From Parashewanella tropica (lineage in GTDB: Bacteria > Pseudomonadota > Gammaproteobacteria > Enterobacterales > Shewanellaceae): a stretch of DNA of 64,000 bases. The first letter of the stretch is position 1, and every line of letters starts with the position of its first letter. Positions 35,998 through 45,970 of the stretch are shown piece by piece. The DNA lies in assembly GCF_004358445.1 (NCBI RefSeq), contig NZ_CP037951.1:1723501-1787500 (forward strand), written 5' to 3'. The notes below the pieces were generated by a model that did not search any database, was not told the DNA's origin, and was given only the letters and a program-made list of their open reading frames with translations. The position numbers and the translations under genes are program-made.

Positions 35998-37224
35998 ATG
36001 AATTTAGATATTGCCTTTTTTATAGGCTATCGGTATTGGCGAGTTAAAAAATCGAATGGTTTTGCTTCGTTTATTACTTTTTTTGCCGCTTCAGGTATTT
36101 TTTTAGGAGTGACGGCTTTAATTCTTATTAGCTCCGTGATGAATGGTTTAGAGAGCAATTTAAAGAATAAACTATTGGGTACCATTCCTAATGTTACTGT
36201 GAATACAGAAAAACCAATGGAGAATTGGCAGCAAAAGCGTCAGGCAATCAATCAACTTGAAGGTGTTGAAGCCGTTATTCCCAGTGCTTCTATAAAGGGA
36301 ATGCTTCAATCCAACGCAGACTTAAAAGCCGTTCAAATCTATGGGATATATCCAGAAGATGGCAAGTATATTCCAACTGTCGACAACAATATTTATCCCG
36401 GTTCTTTTTCGGACTTAATTTCAGGTAAATACCAAATTATCTTAGGACAAGAATTAGCCAGAAAACTAAAAGTAAGAATAGGGCAGCGTATTCGCCTAGT
36501 AAGCAGTAAAGGGGTGATTTATTCCCCTATGGGACCAATGCCAAGTCAGCGTAAATTTACAGTGGCAGGTGTATTTGAAACGGGATCTCAAGTAGATGCT
36601 AATGTCGCTTACATTCATTATAAAGATGCGCGAAGAATGATGCGATTAGCGCCATCAAAAGTCAGTGAATTAAGATTGTTTATGGATGATCCATTTAATG
36701 CCCCAAATATAGAAGGCGCACTGAAAAATATTTTTCCAAATCAGACTGTTCAAGTGAATGATTGGCGACAGACTTACGGCAGCTTTTTTGGTGCTGTTAG
36801 GATGGAAAATAACATGATGTCATTAATGTTAAGCCTGATCATTTTAGTTGCGGCTTTTAATATCATTTCGGCATTAGTGATGATGGTAACGGACAAAACG
36901 ACTGACGTTGCCGTGCTGAAAACCCAAGGTTTATCAATGGCAAATGTGATGGCCGTTTTTATGGTGCAAGGCACATTTAATGCGATTATTGGTTTGTTCG
37001 GCGGCTTACTTGTCGGTGTGGTTTTGAGCTTGAATCTCAATACCATACTAACAACCTTAGGCTTATCTATTTTAGGTCCTGGAATGGCACTACCGGTTGA
37101 GCTTGAATGGTCGCGTGTTCTAGTGATTGCCATTGGAACACTTCTTCTTAGCTTTGCCGCGACCCTTTATCCGTCTTTACAAGCCGCAAAAATTGAACCT
37201 GCAAATGCGCTGCGATATGAGTAA
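35998..37224 (+). CDS. lolC: Lipoprotein-releasing system permease LolC
   Basis: This is a permease of the LolCDE ABC transporter, which extracts outer-membrane lipoproteins from the inner membrane and passes them to LolA. It has 408 residues: an N-terminal TM (about 24-46), a large periplasmic domain (about 50-265), and three C-terminal TM segments forming the FtsX-like domain. 'SGIFLGVTALILISSVMNG' and the end 'AAKIEPANALRYE' are typical. It is the first of three lol genes. The start has only a weak ribosome binding site. Confidence 0.95.
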   Translation: MNLDIAFFIGYRYWRVKKSNGFASFITFFAASGIFLGVTALILISSVMNGLESNLKNKLLGTIPNVTVNTEKPMENWQQKRQAINQLEGVEAVIPSASIKGMLQSNADLKAVQIYGIYPEDGKYIPTVDNNIYPGSFSDLISGKYQIILGQELARKLKVRIGQRIRLVSSKGVIYSPMGPMPSQRKFTVAGVFETGSQVDANVAYIHYKDARRMMRLAPSKVSELRLFMDDPFNAPNIEGALKNIFPNQTVQVNDWRQTYGSFFGAVRMENNMMSLMLSLIILVAAFNIISALVMMVTDKTTDVAVLKTQGLSMANVMAVFMVQGTFNAIIGLFGGLLVGVVLSLNLNTILTTLGLSILGPGMALPVELEWSRVLVIAIGTLLLSFAATLYPSLQAAKIEPANALRYE

Positions 37225-37239
37225 TGAGATACAAACACC

Positions 37240-37938
37240 ATGAAACAAAAATTATTATTAAATGTTGAAAATCTAAGTAAAGTCTTTAATGACGGTGAAG
37301 TAGAAACTCAGGTATTGCATCAAGTCAACTTACAAGTGTTTTCAGGTGAGCAGTTAGCTATTGTTGGTAGCTCCGGTTCAGGTAAAAGTACTTTGCTGCA
37401 TATATTAGGGACTTTAGATCAACCAAGCAGCGGCAAGGTGACCATTGATGGAGAAGATATTTATCAAATGTCTGGTCGGCAACAAAGTCGCTTAAGAAAC
37501 CAAGATATTGGTTTTATTTATCAATTCCATCATTTGTTACCTGAATTTTCTGCGTTGGAAAATGTCGCTATGCCTGCACTTATTCAAGGGACAAACAAAA
37601 AGCAAGCCATTGAGCGAGCAAAAAAACTGCTAGAAAGAGTTGGGCTAGCGCATCGCTTATCACATACACCAGCTGAGTTATCTGGTGGAGAAAGGCAAAG
37701 AGTTGCTATAGCGAGATCCCTAATTAATGAACCTAAATTAGTATTGGCTGATGAGCCTACAGGTAACTTAGACTCAAACAGTGGCGAAGTGGTTTATCAG
37801 TTGATCCAAGAATTGGCAAAACAACTCGGAACGGCTTTTGTTGTGGTAACTCATGATAAAAATTTGGCGAACCGAATGGATAGACAAGTTACTATGGTTA
37901 ATGGTTGCTTAAGTGACGTTGATGGAAGTGCAGCATGA
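37240..37938 (+). CDS. lolD: Lipoprotein-releasing system ATP-binding protein LolD
   Basis: This is the ATPase of LolCDE (232 residues). Walker A is GSSGSGKST (about residues 43-51), the ABC signature is [15 protein letters not shown] (about 145), Walker B is [12 protein letters not shown], and the His loop is VVTHD. The Q-loop '[18 protein letters not shown]' is characteristic of LolD. It lies 15 bp after lolC and overlaps lolE by 4 bp. Confidence 0.97.
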   Translation: MKQKLLLNVENLSKVFNDGEVETQVLHQVNLQVFSGEQLAIVGSSGSGKSTLLHILGTLDQPSSGKVTIDGEDIYQMSGRQQSRLRNQDIGFIYQFHHLLPEFSALENVAMPALIQGTNKKQAIERAKKLLERVGLAHRLSHTPAELSGGERQRVAIARSLINEPKLVLADEPTGNLDSNSGEVVYQLIQELAKQLGTAFVVVTHDKNLANRMDRQVTMVNGCLSDVDGSAA

Positions 37939-39179
37939 GCCTAGCGTTAAAAATCGGTTGGCGCTTTTATCGCGCCAGGCAGTCTAATCGTTTTATTAGC
38001 TTTATCTCTTTTGCATCTACAGCAGGGATAGCGCTTGGTGTGGCGGTATTAATTATTTTACTCTCTGCCATGAACGGATTTGAAAGGGAACTTGAAAATC
38101 GATTACTGAGTGTGATCCCTCAAGCTGAAATAGGCGGTATCAATCAACCTCTTCATCAATGGCAACCAATATTAGAACAAGCGAAGCAACTTAATGGCGT
38201 GACGGCAGCGGCTCCTTTCGTAAAGGTTCATGGTTTAGTACAACAAAAAGATGGTTTTCAAGGGTTGGAAGTTGTTGGAATTGATACCCTTCAAGAGCCA
38301 AAAGTTTCAGCTATTCCCAAGTTTATGTCTGCCGAAAGTTGGGCGTCCTTGGCAAACAATGGGACAAACAACATCGTCGTTGGTCAAAGCTTGCTTAATA
38401 AGCTGAACTTAAAAGTGGGTGATACTATCGCTTTGTTTGTTATGGATAATACCGCAGATAAAACGCAACTGTCTTCGGCGAAAAGTATACGATTTACGAT
38501 ATCTGGCTCATACAAACTTGGCGGTGACATCGAAGAAGTCACCGCTTATGTTCAGATGGGTTATTTACAACAAGCACTTAATTACCATTCAGATATTTCG
38601 GGTATTCGATTAAAAGTGGCTGATATTTTCAGAGCCAATCAAATTTCTCGCGAATTGGGCTTCATGCAACAGCAGCCTGTTTATATGACCGACTGGACAC
38701 GTACTCAAGGGCATGTTTATAACGATATTCAGTTGGTAAGAATGGTCATGTACTTAGCCTTAACTTTGGTGATAGCCGTAGCTTGTTTTAACGTTGTCTC
38801 GACTTTAGTTATGTCTGTTCGTGATAAGCAATCAGAAATTGCTATTTTGCTTACAATGGGCTTAAAGAAGCCTCAAATAATGCAAGTATTCATGGTACAA
38901 GGGATCTTAAATGGTGTAATTGGTTGCTTGATAGGTGTTGTTATTGGTGTGCTAGTGGCACTAAATCTTTCGGAGATAGCATCTGGCTTAGAACATTTAT
39001 TTGGATTTAAGATTTTAGCTAATGGTGTGTACTTTATTGATTTCCTACCTTCAGAACTAAATTTACACGACGTCTACTTATCCGTATTTTTAGCTATACT
39101 GTTAAGTCTGGTGTCGACAATCTACCCAGCTTGGATGGCAAGTAAAGTCCACCCAGCAAGAGCGTTAAGTATGGGGTAG
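37935..39179 (+). CDS. lolE: Lipoprotein-releasing system permease LolE
   Basis: This is the second permease of LolCDE, 414 residues, with the same layout as LolC (N-terminal TM, large periplasmic domain, three C-terminal TMs). '[33 protein letters not shown]' contains the conserved permease stretch, and the C-terminus is '[13 protein letters not shown]'. Its ATG overlaps the lolD stop (ATGA). It is paralogous to LolC at the sequence level; assignment as LolE rests on gene order. Confidence 0.95.
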   Translation: MSLALKIGWRFYRARQSNRFISFISFASTAGIALGVAVLIILLSAMNGFERELENRLLSVIPQAEIGGINQPLHQWQPILEQAKQLNGVTAAAPFVKVHGLVQQKDGFQGLEVVGIDTLQEPKVSAIPKFMSAESWASLANNGTNNIVVGQSLLNKLNLKVGDTIALFVMDNTADKTQLSSAKSIRFTISGSYKLGGDIEEVTAYVQMGYLQQALNYHSDISGIRLKVADIFRANQISRELGFMQQQPVYMTDWTRTQGHVYNDIQLVRMVMYLALTLVIAVACFNVVSTLVMSVRDKQSEIAILLTMGLKKPQIMQVFMVQGILNGVIGCLIGVVIGVLVALNLSEIASGLEHLFGFKILANGVYFIDFLPSELNLHDVYLSVFLAILLSLVSTIYPAWMASKVHPARALSMG

Positions 39180-39230
39180 CTTTGTTATAAAACAGAAATA
39201 GAGATTTTATGCAGTTGCCAAGGAGGGCAT

Positions 39231-39710
39231 ATGAAATCGTTGATTTTATCAATAGCTTTATTGTTCTGCCCATCACTTTGGGCGACAACCCTTTCTATCA
39301 AATTACAAGAAGATGACTCGAACAGGCCATACTACTTTGTCATCGATTTTCATAATTTTGCCACTGAGAAACGTAGAGTCAAAACAGGCAATCTTCTTGA
39401 TGATCAAATGAATGCCCCTTTGGAAATTAGGGATGGCTTTCTCTATCATGGAGAATGGAAAGTGGCCCCTGCCCATGTCATTTTGTTCAATCGAATGCTA
39501 GAAAATAACAACTTTGTGATAGTTCGAGAGCTTGGTTACAGCTTTGATAACCCACAAAAGCTGTTGTCTGCTTTAACCGGACATCCAGTAGAGTTTTCAA
39601 GTATTTATGCATTAAAACTAAAACATGGTAAGTTATTAAAAAAACGTCTTTTACTTAAAAAAGACAGCAGTGAAGACTGGGACGTTTGGGTAAAAGATCT
39701 TGATAAATAG
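39231..39710 (+). CDS. Putative periplasmic protein, 159 aa
   Basis: This is a secreted or periplasmic protein with a signal peptide (about residues 1-19, 'FCPSLWA' before the cut). The mature part is beta-rich then basic ('KLKHGKLLKKRLLLKK'). A perfect AAGGAGG lies before the ATG. I cannot name a family. It contains no catalytic motif. The stretch from here to 42965 lies between lolE and the DUF2062-comEC pair, which I believe adjoin each other in some Shewanella genomes. Confidence 0.7.
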   Translation: MKSLILSIALLFCPSLWATTLSIKLQEDDSNRPYYFVIDFHNFATEKRRVKTGNLLDDQMNAPLEIRDGFLYHGEWKVAPAHVILFNRMLENNNFVIVRELGYSFDNPQKLLSALTGHPVEFSSIYALKLKHGKLLKKRLLLKKDSSEDWDVWVKDLDK

Positions 39711-39737
39711 TCCCTAATATGGAATATAACAATAAAA

Positions 39738-40220
39738 ATGCGCTATACAATTAGACCAATCGCAGCTAAAGATGATCCTTGCATTCAATCAATCATTAAG
39801 AAAGTCGGTGCCGAATTTGGTGCCATCGGAGATGGTTTTGGTCCTTCTGACGATGAAGTTAAGGCCATGAGTCGTCATTATAAAGTGGTTAACAACAGCC
39901 AATATTTCATTGCGGAACTCGATGGAAAGGTCATCGGTGGTAGCGGTATTTCACCCTTCAATCAAAGTGGCAACACCTGTGAGCTCAAAAAACTATTTAT
40001 TTTACCTGATGTAAGAGGGTTAGGTGTTGGTAAAGCATTGACAGAAGCCTGCCTTAAATTTGCCAAAGATTGTGGATTCAACGAGTGTTATTTAGATACC
40101 TTATCAAATATGAACTCAGCTATATCTTTATATAAAAAAATGGGCTTTATTCAATTGGAGCAGCCCCATAATGATTCGATTCATAATAGTTGTGATGTGT
40201 GGATGATAAAGCACTTATAA
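39738..40220 (+). CDS. GNAT-family N-acetyltransferase
   Basis: This is a 160-residue acetyltransferase. The acetyl-CoA-binding motif is 'VRGLGVGKALTEACLKFA' (about residues 94-111), with the typical 'ISLYKKMGFIQLEQP' end. The N-terminal arm is 'RYTIRPIAAKDDPCIQSII'. Substrate unknown. A MITE-like repeat begins three bases after the last base of its stop codon. Confidence 0.88.
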   Translation: MRYTIRPIAAKDDPCIQSIIKKVGAEFGAIGDGFGPSDDEVKAMSRHYKVVNNSQYFIAELDGKVIGGSGISPFNQSGNTCELKKLFILPDVRGLGVGKALTEACLKFAKDCGFNECYLDTLSNMNSAISLYKKMGFIQLEQPHNDSIHNSCDVWMIKHL

Positions 40221-40222
40221 TC

Positions 40223-40488
40223 TAGGGCGTGTGGCTTTTTCAGGATTAAAATTTGTGCTGTTTGAGCACCTTTCTGTTTAAGGCGTGAGCAGTGAAGCTT
40301 AGTCACCTAAGTAAGCTGGTCATAACACAGCACAGGAAGGGCTCAAAAGCATCGAAGACAGCGTAAATTTGTCACTTCTGCTGCGTTATCACTTGCTTAT
40401 GTGGTTCACCACGCCGCACAAACTCTGCCTTGCATAAGATAACCAATTTATCGCTGCAAAAATAATCACGAAAGATCATCACGCCCTA
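40223..40488. repeat. MITE-like element, family A, copy 2 (266 bp, inverted)
   Basis: The ends with one flanking base each are a perfect 10-bp inverted repeat, CTAGGGCGTG and CACGCCCTAG. The body is the reverse complement of 16662-16959 apart from point changes and a 32-base difference in length. No transposase was recognised. It follows the GNAT gene's stop codon directly and could supply a transcript end. Confidence 0.88.
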
Positions 40489-40674
40489 GTTATCTTTAAA
40501 ATGTGGAATGAGATGAATAAGTTAATTCATTTGACGTTATTTGATGATCTAGCATCGAATGAAATACTTAAACTGAACCAATCCTGAACCATTTTCTAAC
40601 TCATTAATTATCTCTTGCCGATTAAATTACACCCTGTTATCAGTTGACCTCTACCGTAATAAAACTGTTCACCT

Positions 40675-42141
40675 ATGGCATCAAGATTAGAGTCAGCGTC
40701 CCTGCTATCTCACACTGTAAAGCGTGAATGTCAATTTCAGTATCGAGAGGTTGAACAAAGTGGGGCTGTTGAAAAAAAGCCCGTTATTTCTGCTGTTTAT
40801 ACTGTTGATGGTGAACGTAGTTACTGCGTTTATTTTACAATGGATTCGCTTGTAAATATTAAATTTACTAAATTTATGCTCGATTCTGATAAAAAGGGAT
40901 TTACATTGGCTGAACCCGAAGCTAAGAGCCCTTGCGAAGATCAAGATCGCGAAAAAATATGGGTACATTTGAAATCAGGTTTACTTAAAAGGATAAAATG
41001 CATTACAGCAGAGACTGTCGAGTTGGAAAACCTGAAGTCATCTGATACGCATAAAAAAAATAATAAACGCACAGGGGATAGCAAGCCTAGTTCAACTACT
41101 GGACAACTGAAACAGGTAGCAGCTGATAGGCCTTCACATTACCCCTCAGCAACAACCCGCCGACGACATAGAGAGTATAGAGGACAAGAGAATAAGAGGG
41201 GAAGCTGGGCTGGAGGAGAAGCAGGTGCCGCAGCTATTGGAGTTATCCAAAAAGAACAGCAACTAGAAGCTCAAATCAAAAAGTTTAATCAACATGTAGA
41301 GCAAAATAGAGCTTTCTTCTCAAAGCAAGAAAAGGAACTAGAGCAAAGCAAAAAACAATTGGAACAAGAACGAGAGAGCATTCAACAAGAAGTTGAGAAA
41401 AAAGCACAGCAATTATATGACGAGCGAGTTGCAGGACTTAAAGAAACTGAAAGCTCAATTAGGCAAAGAGAATTAAAAATTGTTAGGCGCGAAGAGGCTT
41501 GTGCGGAAAGGGAGGGAGGCCTATCACAAAGAGATACTGAGGTTAGTCAGCTTAAAGAAAAGCAAGGGAAGTTAAAGCGTAAGCTTCAAGAAAGAGAGAG
41601 TTCACAAACCAAGCAGGAAGCGGAATTAGATAAAAGGTCAGAGGAGTTACAACAACAAATAGAGCAACTTACTCAAGTACAGGCTAATCAACAACAAAAG
41701 GAGAAAGAAATAGCTAGTAAAACTGAAGAGTTAGTTAAAGACCAAGAAAGTTTAGAATCGAATATCAGAGAACTAACCAAATCAAAAGAATTATTGGCGG
41801 AGAAGCGTTCTGAATTTGAAAAGAAATGTTCTATGTTCGAACAGCAGCAATCTGAATTTGCGCAAATGCGTTCAGAGTATGAACAGCGAAAATCAGAGCT
41901 TGATGAGGAACGTTCTGGATTCGAACAGCAGCAATCTGAATTTGCACAAATACGTTCAGAGTATGAACGACAGTGTTTAGCAAACGAAGAACAGCATCGA
42001 GATATTTTAGATAGAGCACAGCAACTTGTGGAGTTAGCAACACAGTCATTGCAATCCCATTTAGCTAGTGACACTACTCCTAACGAATTAAGGCAGGCAT
42101 TGGAGAAATTAAAAACCGCATTGGATAGTTCAACAATATAA
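40675..42141 (+). CDS. Coiled-coil protein with N-terminal beta domain, 488 aa
   Basis: I do not recognise a family. The N-terminal part (about 15-115) is beta-rich and similar to the same region of the next gene. A basic, Ser/Thr-rich linker (about 120-175) follows. Then comes a long coiled coil (about 185-485) full of Gln, Glu, Lys and Arg, with heptad spacing. Within it a 28-residue period repeats ('FEQQQSEFAQMRSEYE' and 'FEQQQSEFAQIRSEYE'), encoded by an 84-bp DNA period (41836-41884 and 41920-41968). There is no signal peptide or membrane segment. Bacterial coiled coils of this kind occur in structural, secreted effector or chromosome proteins. The start has no strong ribosome binding site. 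Confidence 0.78.
   Translation: MASRLESASLLSHTVKRECQFQYREVEQSGAVEKKPVISAVYTVDGERSYCVYFTMDSLVNIKFTKFMLDSDKKGFTLAEPEAKSPCEDQDREKIWVHLKSGLLKRIKCITAETVELENLKSSDTHKKNNKRTGDSKPSSTTGQLKQVAADRPSHYPSATTRRRHREYRGQENKRGSWAGGEAGAAAIGVIQKEQQLEAQIKKFNQHVEQNRAFFSKQEKELEQSKKQLEQERESIQQEVEKKAQQLYDERVAGLKETESSIRQRELKIVRREEACAEREGGLSQRDTEVSQLKEKQGKLKRKLQERESSQTKQEAELDKRSEELQQQIEQLTQVQANQQQKEKEIASKTEELVKDQESLESNIRELTKSKELLAEKRSEFEKKCSMFEQQQSEFAQMRSEYEQRKSELDEERSGFEQQQSEFAQIRSEYERQCLANEEQHRDILDRAQQLVELATQSLQSHLASDTTPNELRQALEKLKTALDSSTI
41836..41968 (+). repeat. 84-bp-period tandem repeat inside the coiled-coil gene
   Basis: Two 49-bp blocks (41836-41884 and 41920-41968) differ at only two bases and start 84 bp apart, which is 28 codons or four heptads. 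This is a recent internal duplication that keeps coiled-coil phase. Confidence 0.85.
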
Positions 42142-42194
42142 ATCTACATGGTGTGTGAAGAGTAAATAGTTAATTTTTAATCTTGGGGCAAGGC

Positions 42195-42965
42195 ATGTTG
42201 CAATTGTATTCTTCAGGTTCTGGTTCTGGTTCTGAGCCAATTTTTTTTGATTGCATTGAACAAAAAGCACCGTTAAATCAATCTGGAAGACCGACAGGAG
42301 ATTCCGTATTAATTGCATCATATTGTTACCAAGGAAAATTATATGCCTGTACATTCAATAAGCAGGGCATTATAAGGTTAACTACTTTCCATCGCGTTAT
42401 TACAGCATCAAAAGAGTTTGTAGGATTTAAAAGAACGGAATGTGAAGTAACGGACTCGAGTATAATTAGTGTTTTTAATGCTACCGTGAATTGTTCAATA
42501 CTTGCTAAGTTCTTTTATGATAATGCAACAAGTTTACACAGAAAACCAAGGGCACTTTCACCGAGCACTCCATCTTTGCAACGTCAAGACTCGATAAGGG
42601 TAGCAACTGAAAGGTTGAAGGTGAAGCAAGGAGGAAAGTTAGATCTTCAACAAGAGAGGAGTACAGGAATAATGCTAACTCCTCAGGTAACACTTCGCCA
42701 AAGTTTCAGGCGGCGACCAGCGACAGCATCTACAGAGATACTTTCAGGTCAATCATCCCTTTCAACAGGGGAGCAAACATATTTAGCGGCTAATGAATTA
42801 CAGGCTGAGAAACAAAGATTCAGTCAATATCAAATGCTAGAACAAGAAAAACTAAAAGCTGGCTTCGGTAAATTAAAAGCATTTGAGCGTGAGTTAAAAG
42901 ATAAGCAGGCAGAGTTGGAAAGAAGAGAGCTTGCTTTAACGAAAGCTCAAGGTGATTTCGTTTAG
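42195..42965 (+). CDS. Coiled-coil paralogue with N-terminal beta domain, 256 aa
   Basis: The N-terminal domain (about 12-110) aligns by eye with that of the previous gene: 'IASYCYQGKLYACTF' matches 'SAVYTVDGERSYCVYF', followed in both by a similar beta pattern. A basic Ser-rich linker follows, and then a short coiled coil (about 200-253) that ends abruptly. This looks like a shortened form of the neighbour. I start at ATG 42195 with GGGG six bases upstream; the frame opens at TTG 42183. It lies 53 bp after the first gene on the same strand. Confidence 0.75.
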   Translation: MLQLYSSGSGSGSEPIFFDCIEQKAPLNQSGRPTGDSVLIASYCYQGKLYACTFNKQGIIRLTTFHRVITASKEFVGFKRTECEVTDSSIISVFNATVNCSILAKFFYDNATSLHRKPRALSPSTPSLQRQDSIRVATERLKVKQGGKLDLQQERSTGIMLTPQVTLRQSFRRRPATASTEILSGQSSLSTGEQTYLAANELQAEKQRFSQYQMLEQEKLKAGFGKLKAFERELKDKQAELERRELALTKAQGDFV

Positions 42966-43043
42966 ATATAATCTGCTGTTTACCTCAATAAAGGGGGAAA
43001 CAACCCCCATACTTGACCCGCATTATAGATTACAATATGAGTT

Positions 43044-43550
43044 TTAGGCTCTTCGTTTCTTCCAACGCTTTTTGATTGAGCTGAACCACAATTGTCTAAT
43101 GGTGAAATAACCCACAATTGAGAAAGTTACACCAATAACAAAGCAACCAAGTAAGAATGGAGGGCCAATTGTCGCAAGCGAACTTTCTAACCAATGCCAA
43201 GTGAGTTCAAATTTAAAATCATGGGTTGGCGTATTTAATAATTTTGTGCCTAACCAGTACGCAGCATAAAAGAAAACGGGCATGGTTATTGGGTTGGTAA
43301 TCCAAACTAACGCCACTGAAATAGGAATATTGACATTAAAAAGGATTGCTAAGCCTGCGGCTAAGACCATCTGAAAGGGAATGGGCACCCAAGCGCAAAA
43401 CAGACCCACTGCAAAAGCACCTGGCGCGGATTTTCTATTTAATAACCATAAATTAGGCTTATTTAAAAGGTTTCCAAATATCTTTAGATGCTTATGCTCT
43501 CTAATCGTATCTGGATCTGGCATATATTTTTTAATTAATTTCTTTGGCAT
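43044..43550 (-). CDS. DUF2062 inner-membrane protein
   Basis: This is a 168-residue membrane protein of the DUF2062 family with 'SAPGAFAVGLFCAWVPIPFQM' (in two parts) and 'ITNPITMPVFFYAAYWLG'. It has three to four hydrophobic segments and a basic C-terminus. Function unknown. It is divergent from comEC with about 28 bp between starts. Confidence 0.9.
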   Translation of the reverse strand: MPKKLIKKYMPDPDTIREHKHLKIFGNLLNKPNLWLLNRKSAPGAFAVGLFCAWVPIPFQMVLAAGLAILFNVNIPISVALVWITNPITMPVFFYAAYWLGTKLLNTPTHDFKFELTWHWLESSLATIGPPFLLGCFVIGVTFSIVGYFTIRQLWFSSIKKRWKKRRA

Positions 43551-43578
43551 AGACTGAAATACTGGTTAACTTATAGCT

Positions 43579-45855
43579 ATGAATCGGTTTATGTCTGGCT
43601 ATTGTGCCACGTCATTATCAGCGATTTTCTGGCCATCACTACTGCCGTATGAGTTCCTGATCCCAGGAGTGGTAATTGCTTTAATTACATTGTATCTCCG
43701 CAATTACATATTGCTCGGTGCTATTTGTGCTGCTCTTTGGTTGTCATGTTTTACTGAGCTATTACTTAATTATCAATATGATCCTAAAAGTAAGCGCATT
43801 AGCACAAGGGCGGAAATCATATCATTAGTTTCCCAAAACAGCGACTTTCTTTCTGCGGATATAAGGCTTATTAAACCAAGTTTAATTTCATATCCACAAC
43901 AATATCTTCGAGTTTATTGGCGTACAGATCAAAAAATTGAAGTAGGCGAACAGTACATATTTAATTTAAAACCGAAAAGTGTCACGAGTGTTGCAAATGA
44001 AGGAGGGTTTAATCAGCAGAAGAATTTGCTCAGTAAGCATATTATTGGCAAAGCCAATGTGGTTGAAGCCAAGCTACTAAAAAATACTAACAGCCTAAGA
44101 GCTAGCTTGCTCAGTCGGTTAACAAAACAAACTGAATCATTATCAAATCGAGATTTGTTACTGGCTTTATTAGTGGGTGAACGAAAAGATTTCTCAGAGC
44201 AACGTTGGCAGGCATTAAGATCGAGTGGAACAGGGCATTTAGTGGCTATTTCAGGTTTACATTTGTCAGTGATTAGCGTCTGGTGTTTCCTGCTGTGTAT
44301 GATTGTATTAAGTTGGCTGACTCCTTCGCAAGGGTTACGCAATTTGAGAGTAGCCATTGTGGTCACTTGCGTTTGTGCTTCGTTTTATGCGTATTTAGCT
44401 GGATTTGCAATAGCGACACAAAGGGCTTTGCTTATGCTGCTGGTTGTGATGGCGTTGACGAGTTGGCATAAAGTTTCGTCTCCATGGGAGCGGTTATTAA
44501 TTGCCTTATTTGTAGTATTAGTGATTGACCCTCTCGCTATTTTAGGTGCAGGTTTGTGGCTTTCATTTGGTGCTTTGTCGATTATTTTATTATGCATTAG
44601 TCGCTTCAAAATGGTCGATGAACTGCATGATTTAAAAGGTGTTATCTCTAAATTAAGAATGTTCGTGGTAATACAACTTGGGTTATCACTAGGTCTTGGA
44701 ATGATCGGGAGTCTATTTTTTGGCGGATTCAGCATTCACAGTATTTGGGTAAATTTAATCGCCGTCCCTTGGTTTAGTATTGTCGTCATTCCCTGTGCTT
44801 TTTTATCTTTCATTGTTTGGTGGATAGGTGAGTCGTTAGGATACGATTTTGGGTTTGGTTTACAGCTCACTAATTGGTTTTTACAGCCATTTTCCGTAAT
44901 GGCTGATCAGGTTGTTTATTTACCGTTAAGTTGGGTAAACATCTCTCCCACATTGGTGAGAACCAGTGTTTATCTTGTTTTTGCTATTGCTCTTTTTTAC
45001 CTAGTTGCACCAAGAAGAAAATATTTTTGGTCAGTCATTTTATCTTTGCCTTTTGTGTTACAGATATTCAGTATGAGTTGGAAAAATCATGCTGAATGGA
45101 AAATGCATGTGCTCGATGTTGGACAAGGTCTTGCTATCGTTATAGAAAAACAGGGAAGAGCACTTATATATGATACTGGTGCAAAGTATGGCCAAAACTT
45201 TAGTTATGCGAAGACCGTTATATTGCCATTTTTAGACGCAAAGGGATTAACACAAATTGATTATATTATTGTGAGTCATGGTGATAATGATCATGCGGGT
45301 GGCTTAAATGTGGTTCAAAAAAATTATCCTGCTGCGAAATTAATGGGCAATGTGGAGGGAACTGATAGCCCCTGTAATATTAAAGACATAACTTGGCAGC
45401 AGCTTTCTATCGAGGTTTTATGGCCTTTAAAACCTGAAAAGGGTAACAATGGCTCTTGTGTTGTGCGGATCAGTGATAGCAATAGTAATCTTTTGCTTGC
45501 TGGAGATATTGAAAAGGCAGCTGAATATTCATTAGTGAATATGAAAGTGCTGACCAAATCTGAAGTTTTGGTGGTTCCACATCATGGAAGTCGTACTTCT
45601 TCAACTCATGAGTTTATTCATCAGGTTCATCCACAGTTAGCCATTTTTGCTGCTGGCTTTCGAAATCGCTATGGTTTTCCAAAGCAAGAGGTCGTGAAGC
45701 GTTACGAGCATGTTGGTGCAGACATGCTGCAAACTGGCATCGAAGGGCAAATTACTGTTGTTTTTTCAGCAAACGATATAAAAACACGCACATATCGGCA
45801 AACAATTGCACCGTATTGGTATAACCAGCTGTTTAACTTTGGTGAGTTTAGGTAA
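43579..45855 (+). CDS. comEC: ComEC/Rec2 DNA-uptake channel
   Basis: ComEC is the inner-membrane channel for single-stranded DNA in natural transformation. It has 758 residues, with an N-terminal OB-like periplasmic domain, a competence domain with many TM segments (about 185-480, 'SGTGHLVAISGLHLSVIS') and a C-terminal metallo-beta-lactamase-like domain (about 510-745) with 'VSHGDNDHAGG' and 'LVVPHHGSRTSS' metal motifs. It looks intact, so transformation may be possible. Confidence 0.95.
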   Translation: MNRFMSGYCATSLSAIFWPSLLPYEFLIPGVVIALITLYLRNYILLGAICAALWLSCFTELLLNYQYDPKSKRISTRAEIISLVSQNSDFLSADIRLIKPSLISYPQQYLRVYWRTDQKIEVGEQYIFNLKPKSVTSVANEGGFNQQKNLLSKHIIGKANVVEAKLLKNTNSLRASLLSRLTKQTESLSNRDLLLALLVGERKDFSEQRWQALRSSGTGHLVAISGLHLSVISVWCFLLCMIVLSWLTPSQGLRNLRVAIVVTCVCASFYAYLAGFAIATQRALLMLLVVMALTSWHKVSSPWERLLIALFVVLVIDPLAILGAGLWLSFGALSIILLCISRFKMVDELHDLKGVISKLRMFVVIQLGLSLGLGMIGSLFFGGFSIHSIWVNLIAVPWFSIVVIPCAFLSFIVWWIGESLGYDFGFGLQLTNWFLQPFSVMADQVVYLPLSWVNISPTLVRTSVYLVFAIALFYLVAPRRKYFWSVILSLPFVLQIFSMSWKNHAEWKMHVLDVGQGLAIVIEKQGRALIYDTGAKYGQNFSYAKTVILPFLDAKGLTQIDYIIVSHGDNDHAGGLNVVQKNYPAAKLMGNVEGTDSPCNIKDITWQQLSIEVLWPLKPEKGNNGSCVVRISDSNSNLLLAGDIEKAAEYSLVNMKVLTKSEVLVVPHHGSRTSSTHEFIHQVHPQLAIFAAGFRNRYGFPKQEVVKRYEHVGADMLQTGIEGQITVVFSANDIKTRTYRQTIAPYWYNQLFNFGEFR

Positions 45856-45891
45856 AATAACAGGCTTTTATGGTATGTGTTGACGTTTAAG

Positions 45892-45922
45892 TTGAGGCTA
45901 ACCAGCCGCTTTTTAGTATACT
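45892..45922 (+). promoter_or_regulatory. Candidate msbA promoter
   Basis: TTGAGG (45892-45897) and TATACT (45917-45922) are separated by 19 bp, a little wide. They lie about 50-80 bp upstream of msbA in the comEC-msbA gap. Confidence 0.4.
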
Positions 45923-45970
45923 TTGACGCAACTATGTCATGTCTGCGTTTATCGCGATTAGGATTATTTA

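Noticed and set aside
41688-42074. Ser/Cys-rich open frame on the minus strand of the coiled-coil gene
   Set aside because: It is the antisense of Gln/Glu/Arg-rich heptads; the composition is a by-product of the repeat on the other strand.
42993-43008. GGGGG/CCCCC hairpin after the second coiled-coil gene as a terminator
   Set aside because: Short stem with a 6-base loop and no T-run; not convincing.
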